Assembly (NCBI RefSeq): GCF_000092045.1
Contig: NC_007765.1
Location: forward strand, 124,001 to 188,000
Source: Rhizobium etli CFN 42
GTDB lineage: Bacteria > Pseudomonadota > Alphaproteobacteria > Rhizobiales > Rhizobiaceae
Length of the DNA: 64,000 nucleotides
Direction of reading: 5' to 3'
The notes beneath the pieces were generated by a model. That model saw only the letters and a list, made by a program, of their open reading frames with translations, did no database searches and was not told the DNA's origin. Positions 27,783 through 36,554 of the stretch are shown one piece after another (the first letter of the stretch is position 1; each line of letters begins with the position of its first letter). The translations under genes and the position numbers were made by a program.

Positions 27783-28370
27783 ATGCTGGATAACGGTGAC
27801 GAACTGGCGCTCGATGTCAGTCTGTTGGAGCAAGTGCGCGCGGCAAGGATCGGCTTCTCTGATCGCGTCTGCGCCGCCTCGGCCAGCAAGGATGAGAAAC
27901 ATCTGGCCCAGTTGCGCTCCGAGCCGACCTATCTGATGGCCGAGTTTCTCTATTCGATGAAGGTCTTCGGCATCAACACGGCTGACGATATCGAGCGCTT
28001 CGCCGACCTGCACAATGATTACGTGGTGTCGCTCACCCGCGATCCGGCCAAGCTGCAGCGCCTCGGGCTTTCGCAGGAGCGGGCGCTGGCCTCGATGTTC
28101 ACCGCCGACACCAAGCCGCGGCTGATCCAGAATTGGGCTGAGAAAGCGGGCGCCATCGATCAGTCCAATCTCGCCCGTTTCCTGGTCGCCGTCATGTCGA
28201 GCGAGACCTGCCGCAAGACGCTGATCGATTTCGAGACGGCCGGCTTCATGCAGCGCAAGCGCTCGCCCTATGGCACCATGGTGGTCTGGTCGACCGGCAG
28301 GATCGAGGAAATTTTCGGCGAAATGCTGCGCAATCTCCGCCTCGCGTTGCAGCAGCTGAAGATACTCTGA
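27783..28370 (+). CDS. Uncharacterised protein with winged-helix-like C-terminal half
   Basis: A 195-residue soluble protein; the ATG at 27783 follows AGGGAAG, while a TTG 15 bases earlier is less likely. The all-helical first half is unrecognised. The second half (SNLARFLVAVMSSETCRKTLIDFETAGFMQRKRSPYG and on) has the look of a MarR-like winged helix with a turn before a strand pair, suggesting a DNA-binding regulator. There is no signal peptide. The gene stands alone between the propeller-NlpC gene and a repeat element. The regulator idea is inference only. Confidence 0.7.
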   Translation: MLDNGDELALDVSLLEQVRAARIGFSDRVCAASASKDEKHLAQLRSEPTYLMAEFLYSMKVFGINTADDIERFADLHNDYVVSLTRDPAKLQRLGLSQERALASMFTADTKPRLIQNWAEKAGAIDQSNLARFLVAVMSSETCRKTLIDFETAGFMQRKRSPYGTMVVWSTGRIEEIFGEMLRNLRLALQQLKIL

Positions 28371-28453
28371 CCTCTCTCCAGCCGATTTCACCCCTCCCAA
28401 TCGATTGGCGCCGAGCGCCGTTGCCTTCCATCGGGCCTCTCCCTATTGTCGTT

Positions 28454-28549
28454 CTAGAGCAATTCCAGCAAAAGCGTGCAGCGGTTTTGCGTTCGGAATT
28501 GCGTGAAAACATAGAGATAGAGATTCGAAGAAAAACGGAACTGCTCTAG
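28454..28549. repeat. Rhizobial intergenic palindromic repeat
   Basis: The element is bounded by CTAGAGCAATTCC and GGAACTGCTCTAG, inverted copies of each other, and contains the body (GTGCAGCGGTTTTGCG, GGAATTGCGTGAAAAC, AGAGATAGAG) seen in a dispersed repeat of Rhizobium and Agrobacterium relatives. It can fold into a long hairpin. It lies just before a small secreted-protein gene. Confidence 0.7.
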
Positions 28550-28585
28550 TCGCGCGATGGCGCCCCTTGGACGGATGTGACGACG

Positions 28586-28963
28586 ATGACGAAATCACGG
28601 CTCATAAGCTTGTCGATCGGCTTGGCTCTGGCGCTTGGGATGCCCGGTCTCGGGTTTGCCGGGCCGGTTGAGGATGCGCTTGCGGCGCGAAACCCCGCGC
28701 TTGCGGCGCTGCGCCAGCATGATGAAAAGGCCTTTGCCGCCGCCGTTGCTGTTATCGCCGACCATGAACGCGCCGAGGGGCTGACGCCGGGCCAAGGCAA
28801 GCTGCCGCAGACGACATCGCCCGGCCGCGACATGGGCTCGGGCTCCGGCAAGGAATTCACATCGGACAATCCGGATATTCTCTGGCTCTACAATTCCTCG
28901 CCGGAGGGAATGAGCGACCTGATCTCGATTCTGAAATCCGCCGGCCAAAGGCCGAAGAACTAA
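28586..28963 (+). CDS. Small secreted protein of unknown function
   Basis: About 125 residues with a clear signal peptide (LISLSIGLALALGMPGLGFAG). The mature part is an acidic/alanine-rich helix followed by a Gly/Ser segment and a conserved-looking tail (DNPDILWLYNSSPEGMSDLISILKSAG). The start may be ATG 28586 or GTG 28577; the latter is nearer to GGACGG. No domain is recognised. It precedes the DUF4384-OmpA gene by about 210 bases. Confidence 0.72.
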   Translation: MTKSRLISLSIGLALALGMPGLGFAGPVEDALAARNPALAALRQHDEKAFAAAVAVIADHERAEGLTPGQGKLPQTTSPGRDMGSGSGKEFTSDNPDILWLYNSSPEGMSDLISILKSAGQRPKN

Positions 28964-29174
28964 CCGTCATTCCCTGGTCGGGTCCGACTATAAATGGAGG
29001 CCGGATATTTTCGGCCGCGAGTCTTGTCGCGCCTTCGCCTTCGCACGATCTTTCCGGCTCCAAATAATTTGTAACCCTCCCTCAAGCAAGACAGGCAAGA
29101 CCATCCCAATTTCACCGGTCGGTGCTATTCTCATCTTCAGCACAGTGTGAGATTGTTCGAAGGGGGAGGTTCCG

Positions 29175-31136
29175 ATGCTCAGCCGCAAAGCCATCCTAGC
29201 CGCAGCCACATGTCTTTCGCTTTTTTCGCCGATCCCCGAGGTCGGGGCGCAGAACGAACGCACGCTGACGGAAGCGCCGGCTCAGAGCGGGCCGGTCAGC
29301 ATCACCTTCGATCGCGCCGAGGCGAGATACGCCGTCGGCGAAGTCGTCGGCCTCTTCATCCAGTCGAGCGAGAATGCCTATGTCACGGTGCTGAACGTCT
29401 CGCCGAACGGCTCCGTCACCAAGCTCTTCCCGAACAAGTACCAGACCGACGCCCTTGTCGCCGCCGGCCAGCGCGTGCAGGTGCCGGATCCGGCCAGCGG
29501 CGCCAGGCTGCAGGTTTCGGGCCCGGTCGGGCAGGAGCAGATCAAGGTCTTCTATTCCTCCAAGCCGCTGACGATCTTCGCCGATCTCGGCGGCAGCGGC
29601 AGCGGCATGTTCCGCTCGATCGACGGCGGCATGGATGCCGTTTCCCGCAGCCTCGAAGAAGCCCGCAGCCTGGGCACCAAGATCAGCAGCAAGACGCTGA
29701 CGCTGACCACCGTCGACAGCACGGCGGCCCTGCCGCCTCCCGCCGTCCCGCCCGTCGCCGCCGTTCCCGCCGCAAAACCCGCGCCGGTCGAACAGGCGGC
29801 AAAGCCGCCCGTTGCACCGAAACCGCCGGCCGCTCCGAAGCCGAAGCCGGCCGTCAAACCCGAGGTCGCCAAGAAGCCTGAGGTGATCGAAAAACCGAAG
29901 CCCGCGCCGAAACCCGTCGAACAGGCGACGACCCAGCCGCCGAAAAAATACAAGATCGTCACCAATTTGGCGCCCGGCCAGGAGCTGGCCGCCGATGAGC
30001 TGCAGCTGCTCGGCCCGGCCGACACCACCGCCTCCACCCGCCCCAGCCAATATAAACAACCGAGCCAATATCAGCAGCCGTATAAGCAGCCGTCCCAGTC
30101 TGCCCAGACCAAGATGCCGAAGCTGCCGATGCCGCAGATCAAGATGCCGCAATTCAAGCTTCCTGGCGGTTTCAGCATCAAGATGCCGCCGCTGAGCTTC
30201 GGCCGTTCCGCCGAACCCGGCCACGCCGGCGAGGAGATCGAGGTGGCCAATGCCGATACGCCCGCCTGCAACGCCCTGCTCGACAAGCTGAACACCGCCG
30301 TTGCCGCCAAGGACATCACCGCTGCTGCTTCCGAGGCAGATGCCATTGCCGTCAGCGCCGATTGCGGCCAGTTCCAGGTCAACGCCCAGCGCCGCGTCGC
30401 AGCCCTCAGGCTCGCCGCCGCCCAGGAGATGATGGCGGCCAACAAGCCGGTCACCGAGTATGAACCGCTGCTCGTCGCCGCCGACAGCCCGCAGGTGCTC
30501 TGGCAGGCCTCCGCCACGCTCGGTGAGATCTATTTCTCCGCCCGCCGCTTCGCCGATGCCGCCGCCGATTACCAGCAGGCGATCGAGATCATCAAGAACG
30601 AGACCCGCACGCCGAAGGCGCCGCCGGCCGAGACCATCTCCGATCTCATCCAGCGCGCCGCCCAGGCCCGCATCCTTGCCGCCAATCCCACCAGCGACAA
30701 TCCGCAGGGCAGCTTCGTGCCGGCCGAGAAGGATCACCGCAGCGGCGTGCTCGGGGGCATCTATTCGGAAAATGTGCGCGGCATCGTGCCGGTCTCCATC
30801 CCGGTGCCGATTACCTTCGATTTCGACAAATCGACCTTCACCTCAATCGGCACCGAAGCCGCTGAGGAACTGCTGGAAGCGCTGAAGGAGCAGAAGCCCG
30901 GTCGCGTCATCCTCATCGGCCATACCGATCGCAAAGGCGGCGACGACTATAATCAGAAGCTCTCCGAGCGCCGCGCCCAGGCCGTTGCCGATTTCCTGAA
31001 AAACCACGGCATCGACGCCACGATCGATGCCGAAGGCCGCGGCGCCTCCGAACCGGTTGACGTGACCGCCACCGCCAATCTCACCGAAGACGATATCGAC
31101 GCGCTCAACCGCCGCGTCGAATGGCGCCGCGAATAG
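29175..31136 (+). CDS. Exported DUF4384-OmpA peptidoglycan-binding protein
   Basis: A 653-residue protein with a signal peptide (to GAQ), a DUF4384 domain (about 40-150: VGEVVGLFIQSSENAYVTVLNVSPNGSVTKLFPN), a long Pro/Ala/Lys-rich linker with a YKQPSQY-type repeat, a helical segment and a C-terminal OmpA domain (ILIGHTDRKGGDDYNQKLSERRAQAV). OmpA domains bind peptidoglycan, so it is expected to anchor in the cell wall. GGGGGAGG precedes the ATG. It begins the tight run of DUF4384, caspase, trypsin and serpin genes and may be the structural base for them. Confidence 0.9.
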   Translation: MLSRKAILAAATCLSLFSPIPEVGAQNERTLTEAPAQSGPVSITFDRAEARYAVGEVVGLFIQSSENAYVTVLNVSPNGSVTKLFPNKYQTDALVAAGQRVQVPDPASGARLQVSGPVGQEQIKVFYSSKPLTIFADLGGSGSGMFRSIDGGMDAVSRSLEEARSLGTKISSKTLTLTTVDSTAALPPPAVPPVAAVPAAKPAPVEQAAKPPVAPKPPAAPKPKPAVKPEVAKKPEVIEKPKPAPKPVEQATTQPPKKYKIVTNLAPGQELAADELQLLGPADTTASTRPSQYKQPSQYQQPYKQPSQSAQTKMPKLPMPQIKMPQFKLPGGFSIKMPPLSFGRSAEPGHAGEEIEVANADTPACNALLDKLNTAVAAKDITAAASEADAIAVSADCGQFQVNAQRRVAALRLAAAQEMMAANKPVTEYEPLLVAADSPQVLWQASATLGEIYFSARRFADAAADYQQAIEIIKNETRTPKAPPAETISDLIQRAAQARILAANPTSDNPQGSFVPAEKDHRSGVLGGIYSENVRGIVPVSIPVPITFDFDKSTFTSIGTEAAEELLEALKEQKPGRVILIGHTDRKGGDDYNQKLSERRAQAVADFLKNHGIDATIDAEGRGASEPVDVTATANLTEDDIDALNRRVEWRRE

Positions 31137-31157
31137 AGGGGGCGAGGGGAACCGGCC

Positions 31158-32774
31158 ATGTCCACATTCGCTCCCATGGCCGCCGCACTCGCCCTTCTTG
31201 CTCTGGCGGGCACCGATAGCCTCGCCAGGACGATCGAAGCGCCCGAGCGCGGCACGGTCAGAGCCGTTCTGATCGGCATCGATCTCTATCGCAATGTCCC
31301 GCCGCTGCACGGCGCCGTCGCCGATGCCGAGGATCTTTCCCTGTCGCTGCGCTCGCTCGGCGTCGAGGACATGACGCTCTTGAAGAACGGCGCAGCCGAC
31401 CGCCAGGGCATCTTCGATGCGATCGGCGCCGTCACGCAAAGGGCGGGCGAGGGCGATCTCGTCGTGCTCGGCATCGCCGGCCACGGATCGAGCGAGCCGG
31501 AACGCGTCAAAGGATCGAAGCCCAGCGGCCGCGATGAGGTCTATGTGCTGGCCGGCTTCGATACCAGGCTGCCGGGATCGCGCGAGCGCATCTTCGGCGA
31601 CGAATTCAAGGTGCTGATCCATAGGCTGGAGCAAAAAGGCGCCGAGGTGCTGTTCATCGCCGATACCTGCCATGCCGGCGGCATGACCCGCAACGTTGAT
31701 CCGCGCGGCGCCGAGATCACCTGGCGCCAGGCGCCCTCCTACACGATCGAGGAGGATGACCTCGCGCCGATTTCGACGACAACAGACGCCCTCTCCACCG
31801 GCTTCGACTACAAGCGACTGACCTTCCTCGCCGCCGTCGACGACAACACCAAATCGCCGGAAATAACAATTCCCGGCATCGCTGAGAAGCGCGGGGCGCT
31901 GAGTTATGCTACCGCCCGCGCTTTCGAAGGTGCGGCCGACCGCAACGGCGATGGCACTGTGACCCGCCGCGAGCTGTTCGAATATGTCCGCCAGTCGGTC
32001 TATCAGTTCACCGACCAGCGCCAGAACATCTTCACGCAAAGCCCGCCCGGGGCGGATCTCGACCACGCCGTTGTCTATGCCTATGACAAAGCAGGCCCGG
32101 CGGAAACTCAGAAATCGAACGTGCTGCCACCGCCGCCCGAGCCTGCCCCGATCACCGTTGCCGCCCTCGGTTCCGAGCCGGTACTGCAGGGTGTCGATCC
32201 GGCCGTCACGCCGTTCAACTTGACGGACGGCGCCCATGCCGAGCTCGTCTTCGATCCGCAAAAGCGCGAGGCGATCGCCGGCGGCGATGTCGTCGCCTCC
32301 GAAGTCGGCGCCGGCGACATGCCCTTCGTCGTCGACCGGATGGCGGCGCTCGACACGCTGAAGCGGCTATCGGAGACCAACCCGCAAACCGTGCGGGTGA
32401 CACCGTCCGACAAGGTCCATCGCGACGGCGAGCGCGTCGGCGTCACGGTGTCCGATCTTGCCGGGCGCAAGCTCGTGCTGTTCGACGTCACCGGCGATGG
32501 CACCGTGCAGTTCCTCTATCCCGGCGAAAGGGAAGCCGATGCCGAGATGTCTGCAACCTTCGATCTCGACCTTTCCGTCGTCGCTCCCTTCGGCACCGAC
32601 CTGCTCGTCGCCGTCAGCTCCGATCAGCCGATGCCTGGTCTGGTCGAATTCCTGAAACAGAACGACAGGCGCCGCACCGCCGGCAACATCGCCAGACACC
32701 TCGGCGAACTTCTGCCCGAGGGCGCACGCGTCGGATTTACGGTCCTCTATACCTCCGCCGGAGCCAGGCTATGA
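31158..32774 (+). CDS. Exported caspase-family protease with DUF4384 domain
   Basis: A 538-residue protein with a weak signal peptide, then a C14 caspase domain with H109 (GIAGHGSSE) and C171 (FIADTCHAGG), so the dyad is intact. Near the end of the caspase domain, residues 261-272 (DRNGDGTVTRRE) fit an EF-hand calcium loop, notable because many metacaspases need calcium. A proline-rich linker leads to a DUF4384 domain (about 410-510). It starts 21 bases after the OmpA-type gene, and its stop overlaps the start of the trypsin-caspase gene by four bases. Confidence 0.9.
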   Translation: MSTFAPMAAALALLALAGTDSLARTIEAPERGTVRAVLIGIDLYRNVPPLHGAVADAEDLSLSLRSLGVEDMTLLKNGAADRQGIFDAIGAVTQRAGEGDLVVLGIAGHGSSEPERVKGSKPSGRDEVYVLAGFDTRLPGSRERIFGDEFKVLIHRLEQKGAEVLFIADTCHAGGMTRNVDPRGAEITWRQAPSYTIEEDDLAPISTTTDALSTGFDYKRLTFLAAVDDNTKSPEITIPGIAEKRGALSYATARAFEGAADRNGDGTVTRRELFEYVRQSVYQFTDQRQNIFTQSPPGADLDHAVVYAYDKAGPAETQKSNVLPPPPEPAPITVAALGSEPVLQGVDPAVTPFNLTDGAHAELVFDPQKREAIAGGDVVASEVGAGDMPFVVDRMAALDTLKRLSETNPQTVRVTPSDKVHRDGERVGVTVSDLAGRKLVLFDVTGDGTVQFLYPGEREADAEMSATFDLDLSVVAPFGTDLLVAVSSDQPMPGLVEFLKQNDRRRTAGNIARHLGELLPEGARVGFTVLYTSAGARL

Positions 32775-35317
32775 GCACGTCGATCAGTAGGGTCCTCAAC
32801 ATTGCGGCCGTCCTCCTGCTTCTGGCCGCTCCTGCCCTGGCGCAGCAGGACACGGATTTTGCCGGCGAGGATGGCGGCCGGGTGATCGGCGGCCAGGCGG
32901 CGAAAAAAGGCGAATGGCCCTGGCAGGTGAAGATCCTGGCGCCCGATCCCGAGCAGCGCGGCCGCTTCGGCGGTCATTGCGGCGGCTCGCTGATCTCGCC
33001 GCGCTGGATTCTGACCGCCGCCCATTGCGTCACCAGCGGCCGTTCCGGCAAGCAGGATCTCTTCGCCCGCGACCTGCTGATCGTCGAGGGAAAGTCGAAG
33101 ATCGACAAGGTGATCTCCGTCGACGGCCCCGATAAGCCCGGTCTGTCGGTCGAAGACGTGATCATTCACGAGGATTTCGACCGCAAGGTCTTTGCCAACG
33201 ACATCGCCCTCATCAAGCTCGCCGAACCCGCCGTGTCGAAACCGGCAATCCTCGCCTCGGCTTCGGACGAGGCCGTGGAAAGCCCCGGACACACCGCCGT
33301 CGTCACCGGCTGGGGTTACACCAAGGCCGATCACGGCTGGGATGACAAATACCTGCCGACCGAACTGCAGGAGGTCGAGCTGCCGCTTGTCTCGCGCGAG
33401 GATTGCCGCGCCTCCTATCGCGAGAGCTCGATGCGCATGAACCCGATCGACGAGCGCAATGTCTGCGCCGGCTATGCCGAGGGCGGCAAGGATGCCTGCC
33501 AGGGCGATAGCGGCGGGCCGCTGGTCGCGCAGCGCCCCGACAAGCGCTGGATCCAGCTCGGCATCGTCAGCTGGGGCGCCGGCTGCGCCGAGGCCGAGCA
33601 TTACGGCGTCTACACCCGCGTCGCCGCCTTCCGCGATTGGATCGCCGCCAAGACGGACGGCGACGTGCCGAACGCGCCCGACACCTCAGCTGCTTCCGCC
33701 GGCGACCAGGTGGCGGCGATCGGCACCAAGCGCCGGCCTGCTCCCAGCGAGACGGCGGCCGGGACGAAGCAAAAACAGACTGCGGCCGCACAGATGGAGG
33801 CCAACCTTGCGATCACCACGCCGCCCGACGGCACGAACGCGCCTGCGGGAACGACGGAGACTCCACCGGCCGCTTCGCCCGACGGCAGCCAGCCCGAGGT
33901 TCAGGCGCCGGCCGCCGAGCTGCCGATGGCCGTGCGTTCTCCCGGCGACCGTGCGCTGCTGATCGGCATCGACGATTACGAGATGCGCGAGGCGAAGCTG
34001 ACGGGCTCGGTCGACGATGTGAAGGCGATGCAGCTCTTCCTGGTCAAGACGGTCGGCTACCGTCCCGAACAGATCCACACGCTCACCAACCGCAAGGCTA
34101 GCCGCGCGGCGATCCTTGCCGAGATCGACGACTGGCTCGTGCGCCAGTCTGAGACCGGCAGCCGTGTCTTTCTCTATTTCAGCGGCCAGGGCTCCGAGGA
34201 AATGGGCGCCGAGGCGACGACGAGCCCGACGCTGGTTGCCGCCGATGCCAAGCTGGTGCGGGACGGCGGCAAGGTGACCGTCACCAACCAGATCCGCGAG
34301 ACCGAAATCGCCGCCCGGCTGAACAGCCTCAAGGACCGCCGCGTCACGCTGCTGATCGATGCCTGCCATGTCGGCCCCGGCAGCCGCAGCGCGGTCGCCG
34401 CACCCGCCGGCGGCACGGTGCGCTGCCTCGGCCCGGCTTTGGCGTCGCTGCAGCCGCCGAACCGCTCCGGCAAGGAGGCGAAATTCTCCTTCGGCGGCGA
34501 AACGGCGATGGTCTGGTCGGCGGTCAATGCAGGCCAATGGGCGCTGGTCGATACCGAGGCTAAACCGCCGCTCGGCGTCTTCACCCGCCGTTTCATCGAG
34601 GGCGTGCAGGAAGGGGTGGCGCGCGCTTCCGACAAGCCTGAGGTCAGCAATGCCGCCCTGCTCGATTATGTCAGGCGCAAATCGGACGAATATTGCCGGG
34701 CGCATTCTGAGGACTGCCGCTTCACACCGGTGCCGCAATTCTACGGCCTGCCGGATGCGCTCGGCCGCGACGTCGTTACCGGCGAGGAGGCAAAGACGCC
34801 GGTCGCCGCCGTCGAAAATACGTTGAAGACCGACAATGAGGCGGGTGTTGCCGTCGACGTGCTGCCCGGCACTTCGGTCAGCATCGGCGACAAGGTGGCG
34901 ATGCGCGTCTCCACCAAGAAATCAGGTTACCTGATCCTCGTCGATATCGACGCGGCGGGCAAGCTGACGCAGCTCTATCCGAACAAACGCTCGATGGGCC
35001 TGAAACCGACTGCCAAGGGCGGCGACAACCGGCTCGACCCGGCCCGGCCCGTGGTCGTGCCCGATGCCCGCAATCCCTATATCGGCTTCGAATATGTGGT
35101 GGAGGGGCCGGCCGGCGTCGGCATGGTCGTCGCCATCCTCAGCGACAAGCCGATCGAAGTGCTCGACCTGCCAGACGTGCCGACGCCGCTCGTCGGCCAG
35201 CGCGCTGCCTTCAACTATGTCTACGACCTCGCCCGAAGCCTCAGGATCGTCGGCGACGACGAGACCGGCGTCCAGGGCAAATGGTCGTTCGATTCCAAAT
35301 TCTATCGCATCCGCTGA
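32771..35317 (+). CDS. Exported trypsin-caspase-DUF4384 fusion protease
   Basis: An 848-residue fusion. A signal peptide is followed by a trypsin-like domain with triad H85 (TAAHC), D144 (NDIALIKL) and S247 (GDSGGP). The zymogen-type junction GGR-VIGG at 37/38 and D241 at the base of the specificity pocket predict Arg/Lys cleavage and self-activation. After a linker, a caspase domain (about 390-690) keeps C532 (LLIDACHVG) but has Gln473 where the catalytic His belongs (YFSGQGSEE), so this module is probably inactive. A DUF4384 domain ends the protein. It overlaps the caspase gene upstream and lies 11 bases before the serpin gene. Confidence 0.92.
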   Translation: MSTSISRVLNIAAVLLLLAAPALAQQDTDFAGEDGGRVIGGQAAKKGEWPWQVKILAPDPEQRGRFGGHCGGSLISPRWILTAAHCVTSGRSGKQDLFARDLLIVEGKSKIDKVISVDGPDKPGLSVEDVIIHEDFDRKVFANDIALIKLAEPAVSKPAILASASDEAVESPGHTAVVTGWGYTKADHGWDDKYLPTELQEVELPLVSREDCRASYRESSMRMNPIDERNVCAGYAEGGKDACQGDSGGPLVAQRPDKRWIQLGIVSWGAGCAEAEHYGVYTRVAAFRDWIAAKTDGDVPNAPDTSAASAGDQVAAIGTKRRPAPSETAAGTKQKQTAAAQMEANLAITTPPDGTNAPAGTTETPPAASPDGSQPEVQAPAAELPMAVRSPGDRALLIGIDDYEMREAKLTGSVDDVKAMQLFLVKTVGYRPEQIHTLTNRKASRAAILAEIDDWLVRQSETGSRVFLYFSGQGSEEMGAEATTSPTLVAADAKLVRDGGKVTVTNQIRETEIAARLNSLKDRRVTLLIDACHVGPGSRSAVAAPAGGTVRCLGPALASLQPPNRSGKEAKFSFGGETAMVWSAVNAGQWALVDTEAKPPLGVFTRRFIEGVQEGVARASDKPEVSNAALLDYVRRKSDEYCRAHSEDCRFTPVPQFYGLPDALGRDVVTGEEAKTPVAAVENTLKTDNEAGVAVDVLPGTSVSIGDKVAMRVSTKKSGYLILVDIDAAGKLTQLYPNKRSMGLKPTAKGGDNRLDPARPVVVPDARNPYIGFEYVVEGPAGVGMVVAILSDKPIEVLDLPDVPTPLVGQRAAFNYVYDLARSLRIVGDDETGVQGKWSFDSKFYRIR

Positions 35318-35328
35318 AAGAGGAGCGA

Positions 35329-36513
35329 ATGATGTCGAAATCTCTTCTGCTGACGGGCCTCGCCGCTTCCCTGATGGCGCTGGCGCCCGCCCACGCGGGC
35401 GATGCTACAGACACCGGGGCGGTGCTTGCCGCCCAGGCCGGGCTTGCCGTCGACCTGATCGACCGCACGCTGGCGAAGGAAGGGGCGGCCAACATCATGG
35501 TGTCGCCGGCAAGCCTTGCCGCCGCGCTCGGTCTCGCAAGCCTCGGCGCCTCGGACGCGGGCAAGGGGGCGATCGCCAGGGGGCTGGGTTTCGGCGATGC
35601 GGTCAAGGGGCCGGAGAAGGTGCTCGACGAGATGAACCCGAAGACGCCGCCGGCGGCGGATGCGCCGCTCGCATCAGGCGTTGCGATCGTCTTCGACGAC
35701 AAGCTGGCGCTCGTTCCCGATGCTCTCTCTATGCTGGCCGAGCACCGCATCAGGCCGTCGATCGAGGATCTCGATCAGCCCCAATCCGTCGAGCACATCA
35801 ATGGCTGGGTCAGGCAGGCGACGCGCGACGCCATTCCGGCGATCCTGGAAACGCCGCCAGGCGGCGGCTTCATCAGCCTCGGGGCGCTCTCCTTCAAAGC
35901 CCGCTGGAAAACCGCCTTCGAGTCCGCAAGTCCGGCAGCCCCGTTCCGGCGGCCGGACGGCTCGACGGTCTCGGTGCCGATGATGCATCTTGTCGGCGAC
36001 GGCCAGAAATTCCGCGTCGACGATCGTTTCGCAGCCGTCGACCTCGCCTATTCAGGTGAAACCTACCGCATGGTGGTGATCGCGGCGCGCTCGGAAAAGG
36101 GCGTCGGCGGCGCCGATCTCAAGACCCTTGCCTCCTGGCTTCAGGGCGAGAAATTCGAACCCGCCAAGGGCGAAATCTTCCTGCCCCGCTTTTCCCTCAA
36201 CGACGGGCGTGATTTGATGCCGACACTCCATGCGATGGGCCTTTCGCCGGAAAAAGCGAGCGATGCGGCTTTTCCCGGGTTCACCACGGAAAACATCAGC
36301 TTGTCGCGCGTTCTGCAGAAGACGATGATCAAGGTCGATGAGAACGGCACGGAAGCGGCGGCGGCAACGGCCGTGGTCACCGAACGGAGCATCGATCCGA
36401 AACTGGTGCGGGTGAGCGCGGATGCCCGTTTCGCCTTCGCGCTCCGCGATACGAAGACCGGCCTCTTTCTCGCCGCCGGCCTGATCGGCGATCCGCTTCT
36501 GGCGGGTGAATGA
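35329..36513 (+). CDS. Exported serpin
   Basis: A 394-residue serpin family protein with a signal peptide (to AHA); the start is ATGATG after AGAGGAGCGA. Family landmarks include NIMVSPASLAAALGLASLGA near the N terminus, LSFKARWKTAFE, the hinge VDENGTEAAAATAVV and the closing FAFALRDTKTGLFLAAGLIGDP. The Ala-rich hinge indicates an inhibitory serpin. The reactive loop reads TAVVTER-SIDP, close to antithrombin (TAVVIAGR-SLNP) but one residue shorter, giving Arg353-Ser354 as the likely bait bond. The adjacent trypsin domain is the obvious target. Serpins are sporadic in bacteria. Confidence 0.92.
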   Translation: MMSKSLLLTGLAASLMALAPAHAGDATDTGAVLAAQAGLAVDLIDRTLAKEGAANIMVSPASLAAALGLASLGASDAGKGAIARGLGFGDAVKGPEKVLDEMNPKTPPAADAPLASGVAIVFDDKLALVPDALSMLAEHRIRPSIEDLDQPQSVEHINGWVRQATRDAIPAILETPPGGGFISLGALSFKARWKTAFESASPAAPFRRPDGSTVSVPMMHLVGDGQKFRVDDRFAAVDLAYSGETYRMVVIAARSEKGVGGADLKTLASWLQGEKFEPAKGEIFLPRFSLNDGRDLMPTLHAMGLSPEKASDAAFPGFTTENISLSRVLQKTMIKVDENGTEAAAATAVVTERSIDPKLVRVSADARFAFALRDTKTGLFLAAGLIGDPLLAGE

Positions 36514-36554
36514 CATGCGCTTTGAAGAAGACAAAATGGCAGGGGGACACGTGC

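Noticed and set aside
29196..30737. Minus-strand open frame opposite the DUF4384-OmpA gene
   Set aside because: Gly/Arg/Leu-rich antisense translation with no start context; the plus strand is coding.
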